Assembly (NCBI GenBank): GCA_964528035.1
Contig: CAZGQY010000202.1
Location: 1 to 7,085, forward strand
Reading direction: 5' to 3'
From: CAZGQY01 sp964528035
Lineage (GTDB): Bacteria > Pseudomonadota > Gammaproteobacteria > Methylococcales > UBA1147
Length of the DNA stretch: 7,085 nt
The position numbers were made by a program, and so were the translations under genes. Of this stretch, positions 1-5,085 are shown piece after piece. Position 1 is the first letter of the stretch; the number at the start of each line of letters is the position of its first letter. Below the pieces are notes generated by a model, which was not told where the DNA came from, ran no database searches, and saw only the letters and a list, made by a program, of their open reading frames with translations.

Positions 1-51
1 ACAAACAATTATCCTGCGTCAATCTTTCGCATATTATTAAAACCTCGCTCC
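1..51 (+). mobile_element. Right end of a truncated MITE-like element (copy 1)
   Basis: Positions 1-52 match positions 267-318 with a single mismatch (C at 24, G at 290), so this is the right arm of a second copy of the element at 158-317. It is cut by the window edge and its left arm must lie upstream. The copy ends in the terminal repeat CCTCGCTCC at 43-51, followed by TAA. The near identity of the two right arms suggests recent duplication or sequence homogenisation. No transposase is visible. Confidence 0.7.
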
Positions 52-157
52 TAAGACAAACACTAACACTTATAAGTTGTATTTATTCGATAAATTTTAG
101 ACCAAGGCAAAAGTTAAACGATCGCTCGCCCCCAATCTATCAATAACCTCACCCTTA

Positions 158-317
158 GGAGCGAGGATTCAATAATATACGAATCTTGACTTGTCTTATT
201 GTCCGTCTTCTGCGTTGTAGCAACAGTTGCGTAGCCCTGCTATGCGCCTGTTGCTACGCCTTGAAGACAAACAATTATCCTGCGTCAATGTTTCGCATAT
301 TATTAAAACCTCGCTCC
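158..317. mobile_element. 160-bp MITE-like element with terminal inverted repeats (copy 2)
   Basis: The left arm (158-226) and right arm (248-317) are imperfect reverse complements over their whole length, roughly three quarters identical by eye with a few 1-nt gaps. The outer ends are perfect: GGAGCGAGG at 158-166 and CCTCGCTCC at 309-317. The inner ends are also perfect: GTAGCAACAG at 217-226 and CTGTTGCTAC at 248-257. The 21-nt centre is partly palindromic as well, so the element could fold into one long hairpin. TTA flanks both sides (155-157 and 318-320), consistent with a 3-bp target duplication. It encodes nothing credible. I infer a non-autonomous element mobilised by a transposase elsewhere; a structured non-mobile repeat is the alternative. 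Confidence 0.65.
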
Positions 318-320
318 TTA

Positions 321-586
321 ACACCAAATATCTACACTGCGAGTTGCAAGCTTAGGGCACAGGCCATTGATTGTTCAAGACATGTGAGTATATCCTTGTA
401 AACTCTCCTGCAACATCCTTGTTGCAGAAGCCCTAACAATCATTGGCTTACACCCTCAACAAATTATTCGCTGATTAGTTTCAACACCAAACAGTTTGAA
501 AGACACAACAAGTTTAGCTTAATCCACTACCCAGAAAACTGTCCAAGAACAAAACGCCAACCAGAAAAACTTTCCAGACGCCCAAC
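321..586. other. Gene-free stretch downstream of hisE
   Basis: Apart from the hairpin at 408-427 I see no supportable gene here. A canonical intrinsic terminator for the his operon (GC-rich hairpin plus T-run on the minus strand) is not visible just after the hisE stop. Minus-strand T-runs occur near 565-569 but without a good stem before them. Confidence 0.4.
408..427. repeat. Short hairpin repeat, copy 1
   Basis: A perfect 7-bp stem, CTGCAAC (408-414) and GTTGCAG (421-427), encloses a 6-nt loop. The same stem, the same loop length and a similar right flank (GAAGCC here, GAAAGCC there) recur at 4463-4482, on the other side of the his genes. It lies 160 bp downstream of hisE, but no T-run follows it on either strand, so I do not call it an intrinsic terminator. 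Confidence 0.4.
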
Positions 587-901
587 TTACTTTCGATTAG
601 CCTTCTCTTCGTGTCCGGACAATCCAAACCGACGTCTCAATTCTTGCAAAACATCGTCGGGCTTCAAACCCTGGTGGGCAAGCAATACCATACTGTGAAA
701 CCATAGATCGGCCATTTCATATACGATTTTCTTCGTATCGCCTTCTTTACCCGCAATAACGGTTTCCGTGGCTTCTTCACCTATTTTTTTTAGAATAGTA
801 TCGAGGCCTTTCGCATAAAGACTGGCCACATAGGAACTATCCGGATTGGATGATTTACGTTGTTCCAGAACTTGTGCCAATTCATCTAATACATCACTCA
901 C
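587..901 (-). CDS. hisE: Phosphoribosyl-ATP pyrophosphatase HisE
   Basis: Catalyses step 2 of histidine synthesis in the cytoplasm, hydrolysing phosphoribosyl-ATP to phosphoribosyl-AMP and pyrophosphate; the product passes to HisI. The protein is all-helical and MazG-like. The metal-binding motif is visible as EEATE followed about 16 residues later by EMAD, and PDSSYVASLY near the N-terminus is typical of HisE. The frame is open from a TTG at 907 that overlaps the hisI stop. I prefer the GTG at 899-901 because GGTGG lies 6 nt upstream of it, whereas the TTG would directly abut that site, and because pseudomonad HisE starts at the equivalent residue (MSD...). This gives 104 aa, close to the usual length for a stand-alone HisE. 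The gap to hisI is then 2 nt, implying translational coupling. It is the last gene of the his cluster. Confidence 0.93.
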   Translation of the reverse strand: MSDVLDELAQVLEQRKSSNPDSSYVASLYAKGLDTILKKIGEEATETVIAGKEGDTKKIVYEMADLWFHSMVLLAHQGLKPDDVLQELRRRFGLSGHEEKANRK

Positions 902-903
902 CG

Positions 904-1293
904 TCAACCACCATAAATTGAATCAGGATCCTTCAGTATCGGCTCGGTTACGATCCATTTCGATCCTGATAGTCTTCTGAAAAAACAATGATGTCGACCC
1001 GTATGGCAGGCAATACCTCCCTCCTGTTCAACCGATAACAGTACAACATCTGCATCACAATCGAGACGTAAATCCAGTACCCTCTGACGATGGCCGGATT
1101 CTTCGCCTTTACGCCAGAGCTTTTTCCGGGAACGAGACCAGTAGACCGCATATCCCTCATCCTCAGTCATCTTCATTGACTGACGATTCATCCAGGCAAA
1201 CATTAAAACCTGGCCACTCCGGGCTTCCTGTACAACGACGGGAACCAAACCATCCACTGTCCAGCAGATTTCATCCAGCCAATCATTGCCCAT
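904..1293 (-). CDS. hisI: Phosphoribosyl-AMP cyclohydrolase HisI
   Basis: Opens the adenine ring of phosphoribosyl-AMP to give ProFAR, step 3 of histidine synthesis, using the product of HisE and supplying HisA. The 129-aa protein is a complete monofunctional cyclohydrolase. Visible motifs are the N-terminal DWLDEI, the block YWSRSRKKLWRKGEESGH (51-68), the metal-binding DCDAD (78-82), and GGIACHTGRHHC, which with Cys79 supplies the zinc cysteines (79, 96, 103). The ending DPDSIYGG is also typical. The ATG at 1293 has a good Shine-Dalgarno GAGGTG (1302-1307) 8 nt upstream. Its start overlaps the hisF stop by 1 nt (TAATG), so the two are probably translationally coupled. In enterobacteria HisI and HisE are fused; here they are separate adjacent genes. 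Confidence 0.96.
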   Translation of the reverse strand: MGNDWLDEICWTVDGLVPVVVQEARSGQVLMFAWMNRQSMKMTEDEGYAVYWSRSRKKLWRKGEESGHRQRVLDLRLDCDADVVLLSVEQEGGIACHTGRHHCFFRRLSGSKWIVTEPILKDPDSIYGG

Positions 1294-2066
1294 TAAATGC
1301 GCACCTCTATACCTTTCGACTTCATATGCATCTTTGCCTGTTCTACACTATATTCAGCGAAATGAAAGATACTCGCCGCCAGGACAGCATCTGCATTACC
1401 CGAAAGAACACCCTCCGCGAGATGATCCAGGTTTCCTACCCCTCCAGACGCAATAACAGGTACCGATACGGCATCGCTTATTGCCCGTGTTAAAGGCAGA
1501 TCAAAACCTTCTCGTGTTCCATCACGATCCATACTGGTCAACAGAATCTCCCCGGCACCATACTCAACCATCTTCTGGGCCCATTCAATCGCATCAAGAC
1601 CGGTTGGCTTACGCCCTCCATGTGTAAATATCTGCCATTGAGCATTTTTTTCACCATTATCAACACGCTTCGCATCAATGGCAACAACGATGCACTGAGA
1701 GCCAAAACGGTCTGCAGCCTGTCTTACAAATTCAGGGGTAAATACCGCCGCTGTATTAATACCCACTTTATCCGCGCCCGCATTCAACATTCGCCGAATA
1801 TCATCAAGCGTTCGAATTCCGCCCCCCACGGTCAGCGGTATGAACACTTCACCAGCAACCTGCTCAACTACATCAACCATCGTTTGTCGGTTGTCAGAAC
1901 TGGCCGTGATATCCAGAAAGGTTATTTCATCCGCACCTTCGGTATCATAACGGCGCGCGACTTCTACGGGATCACCAGCATCGCGAATATTAACAAAGCG
2001 TACCCCTTTTACTACACGCCCATTGTCCACATCCAGACAAGGGATAATTCTTTTTGCCAAACTCAT
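1293..2066 (-). CDS. hisF: Imidazole glycerol phosphate synthase, cyclase subunit HisF
   Basis: Cyclase subunit of the HisH-HisF complex. It uses ammonia channelled from HisH to convert PRFAR to imidazole glycerol phosphate and AICAR, the latter feeding back to purine synthesis. The 257-aa (beta-alpha)8 barrel is full length. The catalytic aspartates are Asp12 in IIPCLDVDNG and Asp131 in VVAIDAKR. The phosphate-binding loops are GGG (81-83) and SGG (207-209), and IFTHGGRKPTGLDA (146-159) is highly conserved. The ATG at 2066 gives the standard N-terminus, but no Shine-Dalgarno is visible before it; a possible promoter there would make a leaderless message. The gap to hisA is 67 bp and the stop overlaps the hisI start. 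Confidence 0.97.
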   Translation of the reverse strand: MSLAKRIIPCLDVDNGRVVKGVRFVNIRDAGDPVEVARRYDTEGADEITFLDITASSDNRQTMVDVVEQVAGEVFIPLTVGGGIRTLDDIRRMLNAGADKVGINTAAVFTPEFVRQAADRFGSQCIVVAIDAKRVDNGEKNAQWQIFTHGGRKPTGLDAIEWAQKMVEYGAGEILLTSMDRDGTREGFDLPLTRAISDAVSVPVIASGGVGNLDHLAEGVLSGNADAVLAASIFHFAEYSVEQAKMHMKSKGIEVRI

Positions 2067-2072
2067 GACTGA

Positions 2073-2100
2073 TTTATAATAAAAAACAAAATGGCTTCAA
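2073..2100 (-). promoter_or_regulatory. Possible internal promoter for hisF-hisI-hisE
   Basis: On the minus strand TTGAAG (2095-2100) and TATAAA (2073-2078) are separated by 16 bp, a fair sigma-70 match. Transcription would begin about 6-7 nt after the -10 box, which is at or next to the A of the hisF ATG at 2066. That would give a leaderless transcript, consistent with the missing Shine-Dalgarno. The hisA-hisF gap is AT-rich, so a chance match is quite possible. Confidence 0.3.
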
Positions 2101-2133
2101 ACTGAAACAGTGGAGTAAATGTAAGCGTCAGGT

Positions 2134-2868
2134 TTAGGAATAGGATTCGGCAAGCTTTGCCGCCTCGGAAAATTCCAATGTACCTTCATAAATTGCACGC
2201 CCGGTTATCGCACCGACAATGCCATCATCAACAACCTCACCCAAGGCCCGAATATCATCCATATTACGAATCCCTCCAGATGCAATCACTGGAATATGAA
2301 TCGCGCGCGCCAATGTTGCTGTTGCAGAAACATTTACTCCATCCATCATGCCATCGCGTGAAATATCGGTATAGATAATTGCTTCAACACCTTCTTCCTC
2401 AAATTTTTGCGCCAGGTCAATCACATCATGGCGTGAAAGTTTTGACCAACCATCAATAGCCACCTTACCGTCTTTTGCATCCAGGCCAACAATAATGTGG
2501 CCTGGAAACTCTACCGCAATTTCACTGACAAAATGAGGTTCGCTGACCGCTTTGGTCCCGATAATCACATAACTGACACCGGCATTTAAATAACCCTGAA
2601 TGGTATCTTCATCACGAATACCACCACCCACCTGCACCGGCACATCAGGAAAAGCATCAGTAATCTCATGAATGATATCAGCATTTCTTGGTTGCCCCGC
2701 AAATGCACCATCCAAATCCACCAGGTGCAGACGCTTTGCGCCTGCTTTAACCCATCGACCCGCCATTGCCACAGGATCATCAGAAAACACCGTATCGTCG
2801 TCCATATTTCCTTGCCGCAAACGTACACATTTGCCATCCTTCAAATCGATCGCGGGTATCAATAACAT
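2134..2868 (-). CDS. hisA: ProFAR isomerase HisA
   Basis: Isomerises ProFAR to PRFAR, the substrate of the HisH-HisF synthase, by an Amadori rearrangement (step 4 of the pathway). The 244-aa protein is a (beta-alpha)8 barrel homologous to HisF and is full length. It shows the start MLLIPAIDLKDGKCVRLRQG with catalytic Asp8, the second catalytic aspartate Asp130 in IIVGLDAKDG, VDLDGAFAG (50-58), and the phosphate-binding loops VGGGIR (80-85) and ASGGIR. YTDISRDG (166-173) is also conserved. The ATG at 2868 gives the canonical N-terminus; the upstream GATGAGAA is only a weak ribosome-binding site. The gene lies 33 bp after hisH, and its partners on both sides act directly on its product, as in the hisBHAF block of pseudomonads. 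Confidence 0.97.
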   Translation of the reverse strand: MLLIPAIDLKDGKCVRLRQGNMDDDTVFSDDPVAMAGRWVKAGAKRLHLVDLDGAFAGQPRNADIIHEITDAFPDVPVQVGGGIRDEDTIQGYLNAGVSYVIIGTKAVSEPHFVSEIAVEFPGHIIVGLDAKDGKVAIDGWSKLSRHDVIDLAQKFEEEGVEAIIYTDISRDGMMDGVNVSATATLARAIHIPVIASGGIRNMDDIRALGEVVDDGIVGAITGRAIYEGTLEFSEAAKLAESYS

Positions 2869-2901
2869 TTTTGCATTCTCATCATGACAGATTCGTACTC
2901 A

Positions 2902-3552
2902 TTAACGTTCACAGACTCCATCCCAAGCCAGAAAATTGGCCAGTAATTGCAAGCCTGCAGATTGACTTTTTTCTGGATGGAACTGAACCGCAAACAGTTT
3001 GTTCGCTGCAAGCGCACAGGTAAAGGGAATTGGATAGTTTGCGGATGCCGCTATCTTACTGGCATCCGTTACACTGGCATAATAACTATGTACAAAATAG
3101 AAGCGGCTATTTTGCGGAATTTTATTCCATAAGGGATGGTCAGTTACCTGAGAGACATTATTCCACCCCATATGAGGAACTTTCAACACTTCATTACGAG
3201 TATTCAATAAGGGTTCCTTGAAGCGCAATACAGATCCCGGAAACAGCCCCAGACAATTAGAATCAGGGCTTTCTTCACTGTCGTTCAGAAGCGCCTGCAA
3301 TCCCAGACAAATGCCCAAAAACGGTTTTTCGTTAGCCACCTTCGTTATTACGTCGACTAAATCCAGACGACGCAGGGACTGCATACAATCCCGAATAGCA
3401 CCAACACCTGGAAATACGACTCGGTCTGCCTCGAATATTTTTTGGGGATCTGATGTCACCCATACTTCTGTATCTTTGGAAACGTGTTGTAATGCTTTGG
3501 AAATGGAATGAAGGTTACCCATTCCGTAATCGATTACTGCAACAGAAAACAT
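2902..3552 (-). CDS. hisH: Imidazole glycerol phosphate synthase, glutaminase subunit HisH
   Basis: Class I glutamine amidotransferase that hydrolyses glutamine and delivers ammonia to HisF. The family hallmarks are present in order: VIDYGMGNL at the N-terminus, VFPGVGAIRDCM, the nucleophile elbow PFLGICLGLQ with the catalytic cysteine (residue 82 from the ATG), VPHMGWN, YFVHSYY, and the catalytic His and Glu in AVQFHPEKS. At 216 aa it is of normal length. The frame also has a TTG directly before the chosen ATG (3550-3552); I take the ATG because it gives the usual N-terminus, but no strong Shine-Dalgarno discriminates between them. It is separated from upstream hisB by an unusually wide gap and may have its own promoter. 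Confidence 0.96.
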   Translation of the reverse strand: MFSVAVIDYGMGNLHSISKALQHVSKDTEVWVTSDPQKIFEADRVVFPGVGAIRDCMQSLRRLDLVDVITKVANEKPFLGICLGLQALLNDSEESPDSNCLGLFPGSVLRFKEPLLNTRNEVLKVPHMGWNNVSQVTDHPLWNKIPQNSRFYFVHSYYASVTDASKIAASANYPIPFTCALAANKLFAVQFHPEKSQSAGLQLLANFLAWDGVCER

Positions 3553-3597
3553 CAAACTTACTTATTATTTATATGAAAGACACTCTGGAACACACAT

Positions 3598-3647
3598 TTT
3601 ATACCTTTCGAAACAGAATTATCCTTCAACTCGATTGCCTCGTGTAA
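3598..3647 (-). promoter_or_regulatory. Possible promoter upstream of hisH in the hisB-hisH gap
   Basis: The 222 bp between hisB and hisH hold no gene. On the minus strand there are two -10-like boxes: GATAAT (3618-3623), with TTTACA (3642-3647) 19 bp upstream, and TATAAA (3598-3603), without a good -35. Either could start transcription of hisH-A-F-I-E separately from hisB. Just after hisB there is a weak hairpin followed by GGTTTTT (stem of only about 4 bp), too poor to call a terminator. Confidence 0.25.
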
Positions 3648-3777
3648 AAACAGTTACCAAACCCACTTCGCGTCTGTTTTCGAACCTTGAACAAAAACCC
3701 TACGCCAGTTGCGGAAATTTATTCACGCTTTTGTCCCTACCCAATTCAAAAACCGCGGACATTTACGCTACCGCCTA

Positions 3778-4371
3778 TTATAACTGACCTTTGGTCGATG
3801 GTATGACATCCTGCATCGCCGGATCATGAGCGACGGCCATTCTAAGTGCACGCCCGAAAGCCTTAAATACAGTTTCCGCAATATGGTGAGCATTGGTGCC
3901 TTTTAAGGTGTCAATATGCAATGTCACCTTAGCGTGATTCACAAATCCACGAAAAAACTCCAACAACAAATCGACATCAAAATCACCAATTCTGGCACGT
4001 GGAAAATCCACCTCGTACCATAGGCCCGGCCGACCTGAAAAATCAATTACAACACGCGACAAAGCCTCATCCAGGGGAACATAAGCATGCCCATAGCGAA
4101 CCAGTCCTTTTTTATCACCCACAGCTTTCGCAAAGGCTTGTCCCAGGGTAATACCAATATCCTCAACAGTATGGTGAGCATCAATATGCATGTCTCCAAC
4201 CGCTTTGATGTGCAAATCAAACATCCCATGGCGCGCAACCTGATCCATCATATGATCTAAAAACGGAACGCCAGTCTCAAACAATACACTTCCTGCACCG
4301 TCAAGATTAATACTGACATCGATCTCCGTTTCCAATGTTTTTCTTTCAACTTCTGCGCGTCGATCAGTCAT
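3778..4371 (-). CDS. hisB: Imidazoleglycerol-phosphate dehydratase HisB (monofunctional)
   Basis: Dehydrates imidazole glycerol phosphate to imidazole acetol phosphate, acting on the product of HisH-HisF. The 197-aa protein is the dehydratase alone, without the N-terminal histidinol-phosphatase domain of the enterobacterial bifunctional HisB. The metal-ligand motifs are FLDHMMDQVARHG (37-49), DAHHTVEDIG (64-73) and AHHIAETVFKAFGRALR (161-177), and the C-terminus PSTKGQL is typical. Metal-binding His and Glu residues of both repeats are intact. The ATG at 4371 gives the expected N-terminus but has only a weak purine stretch (AGAATAAAA) upstream. It is the first gene of the cluster, with about 440 bp of non-coding sequence ahead of it up to the GacA box. 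Confidence 0.97.
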   Translation of the reverse strand: MTDRRAEVERKTLETEIDVSINLDGAGSVLFETGVPFLDHMMDQVARHGMFDLHIKAVGDMHIDAHHTVEDIGITLGQAFAKAVGDKKGLVRYGHAYVPLDEALSRVVIDFSGRPGLWYEVDFPRARIGDFDVDLLLEFFRGFVNHAKVTLHIDTLKGTNAHHIAETVFKAFGRALRMAVAHDPAMQDVIPSTKGQL

Positions 4372-4399
4372 TTTTATTCTAATATTTCACCATTTGTGG

Positions 4400-4443
4400 A
4401 AAACCCACCAGATAACAAATCAATAATTCTTCATCCTGGTGGG
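4400..4443 (-). terminator. Terminator-like hairpin in the hisB leader
   Basis: On the minus strand CCCACCAG (4436-4443) and CTGGTGGG (4404-4411) form a perfect 8-bp GC-rich stem with a 24-nt AT-rich loop, immediately followed by TTTT (4400-4403). It lies about 30 nt ahead of the hisB ATG, so it could act as an attenuator or an upstream terminator. The large loop and short T-run weaken the case, and an 8-bp repeat of this kind can arise by chance. Confidence 0.3.
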
Positions 4444-4462
4444 AGCTGCAGGTCAATTGGGT

Positions 4463-4482
4463 CTGCAACGGTGTTGTTGCAG
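4463..4482. repeat. Short hairpin repeat, copy 2
   Basis: CTGCAAC (4463-4469) and GTTGCAG (4476-4482) form a perfect 7-bp stem with a 6-nt loop, the same design as at 408-427 and with a related right flank. If the hisB promoter candidate at 4494-4521 is real, this hairpin sits close to the 5' end of the hisB leader. Confidence 0.4.
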
Positions 4483-4493
4483 AAAGCCTGCTT

Positions 4494-4521
4494 AAAGTAT
4501 TTAGGTCACTCAAACTATCAA
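4494..4521 (-). promoter_or_regulatory. Candidate hisB promoter
   Basis: TTGATA (4516-4521, minus strand, five of six consensus bases) and TACTTT (4494-4499, three of six) are 16 bp apart. Transcription would begin near 4487, giving a leader of about 115 nt that includes the hairpins at 4463-4482 and 4404-4443. The -10 box is weak. Confidence 0.22.
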
Positions 4522-4584
4522 TGATTTGCCCACCTAACACCGAATAAGGCAAACATACAGTTCAAAAGAACCTTAATGTTTTCG

Positions 4585-4608
4585 AAAGCACATATAATAC
4601 AGTGCTTT
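4585..4608. promoter_or_regulatory. Palindrome enclosing a perfect TATAAT
   Basis: AAAGCAC (4585-4591) and GTGCTTT (4602-4608) are a perfect 7-bp inverted repeat around a 10-nt centre that contains TATAAT on the plus strand (4593-4598). It could be an operator over a -10 box or a simple stem-loop. No good -35 box lies at the right distance upstream. Confidence 0.25.
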
Positions 4609-4757
4609 AGCATTTAAGACACCTTGTATTTCAATTCCCCAGAAGCGCATCACAGAAACAATATGACAAGCCAGGCCAATAAATATAAAAACCCAATAAA
4701 TTCGTTAAAAATTCAGCGTTAATTTTTCGAGAATACAAGCTACTGATAGCCAAATTC

Positions 4758-4791
4758 CAAAATCTTGCGATTTTGACCCGCCTGGGCAGGC
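4758..4791. repeat. Two adjacent small hairpins
   Basis: A 7-bp stem with a 4-nt loop (4758-4764 with 4769-4775) is followed 4 nt later by a 5-bp GC-rich stem (4780-4784 with 4787-4791). Neither is followed by a T-run. They lie just upstream of the GacA box, and their role is unknown. Confidence 0.25.
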
Positions 4792-4815
4792 AGACTAGAA
4801 ACTCTTCATCTGCTA

Positions 4816-4833
4816 TGCAAGTAAATGCTTACA
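4816..4833 (+). promoter_or_regulatory. GacA/UvrY upstream activating box of the Rsm RNA
   Basis: The sequence TGCAAG-TAAATG-CTTACA matches the known GacA box TGTAAG-N6-CTTACA at 11 of 12 defined positions. Its centre lies about 64 bp upstream of the inferred start of the small RNA, the position expected for this site in pseudomonad rsmY and rsmZ promoters. Phosphorylated GacA (with its sensor GacS, presumably encoded elsewhere) would activate transcription from here. Confidence 0.8.
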
Positions 4834-4850
4834 AAGCTTTCATCCAATAC

Positions 4851-4882
4851 TTGCTTTTTCCCAGCTGAGATTCTGCGAGAAT
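4851..4882 (+). promoter_or_regulatory. Core promoter of the Rsm RNA
   Basis: GAGAAT (4877-4882) is a fair -10 box, 6-7 nt before the inferred start near 4888-4889. The nearest -35-like hexamer, TTGCTT (4851-4856), is weak and 20 bp away. A poor core promoter is expected for one that depends on an activator bound at 4816-4833. Confidence 0.45.
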
Positions 4883-4887
4883 ACACA

Positions 4888-5012
4888 TGTCGCCGACACC
4901 CGGAAACGGATTTCAAGGACGCTACAACAGGATGTTGCCACGGAGCGGACCACTTAGCCAACCAAGCAGGCGATATCTGTCCCGACGAATGGACTTCGTC
5001 GGGGCTCCTTAA
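4888..5012 (+). ncRNA. RsmZ/RsmY/CsrB-type CsrA-sequestering small RNA
   Basis: A regulatory RNA of about 125 nt, inferred to bind several dimers of the translational repressor CsrA/RsmA and relieve its targets. Seven GGA motifs start at 4902, 4908, 4917, 4930, 4942, 4947 and 4991, against about 1.5 expected by chance. Two lie in hairpin loops: CAAC-AGGAT-GTTG (4925-4937), whose CAGGATG equals the CsrB repeat motif, and the final hairpin with loop TGGAC. The 5' end TGTC-GCC-GACA (4888-4898) can form a small stem. Length, single-stranded GGA spacing, GGA-looped terminator and the upstream GacA box all match pseudomonad RsmZ/RsmY. I cannot say which of the two it is orthologous to, so no symbol is given. 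It is convergent with typA and transcribed away from hisB. The ends are inferred to within a few bases. Confidence 0.82.
4979..5012 (+). terminator. GGA-looped terminator hairpin of the Rsm RNA
   Basis: CCCGACGAA (4981-4989) and TTCGTCGGG (4995-5003) form a perfect 9-bp stem, extendable by a T-G and a G-C pair to 4979-5005, with the 5-nt loop TGGAC. The downstream tract is only moderately T-rich (CTCCTTAATTCTT), so termination may be incomplete. A terminator with GGA in the loop is characteristic of RsmZ-type RNAs. Confidence 0.6.
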
Positions 5013-5085
5013 TTCTTCCATTAAATTCAGCAGCCACTCACGACCACCTTTATTTTCGTAGAAAAATGCGATTCAAAGCGTTGTT

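Noticed and set aside
1..318. Repeats read as a possible CRISPR array
   Set aside because: Only two direct copies of one long arm plus an inverted copy are present, with no regular spacers; the symmetry is that of a terminal-inverted-repeat element.
186..401. Plus-strand open frame of 71 codons across the left repeat region
   Set aside because: It covers the MITE-like element and reads through both arms; the composition is that of non-coding repeat, with no recognisable protein.
1620..2072. 150-codon open frame antisense to hisF
   Set aside because: It lies fully opposite a clear hisF with intact motifs and shows no recognisable domain or ribosome-binding site.
4372..4815. A his leader peptide with consecutive His codons
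   Set aside because: Reading the minus strand upstream of hisB, I found no start codon followed by a run of CAT/CAC codons.
4825..5061. Plus-strand open frame of 78 codons in the hisB-typA gap
   Set aside because: It runs through the GacA box, promoter and Rsm RNA, has no Shine-Dalgarno or family resemblance, and the conserved signals here are RNA-type GGA motifs and hairpins.
5052..5067. AT-rich hairpin after the typA stop as a terminator
   Set aside because: The stem is short, imperfect and lacks GC pairs, so it does not meet the standard for an intrinsic terminator.
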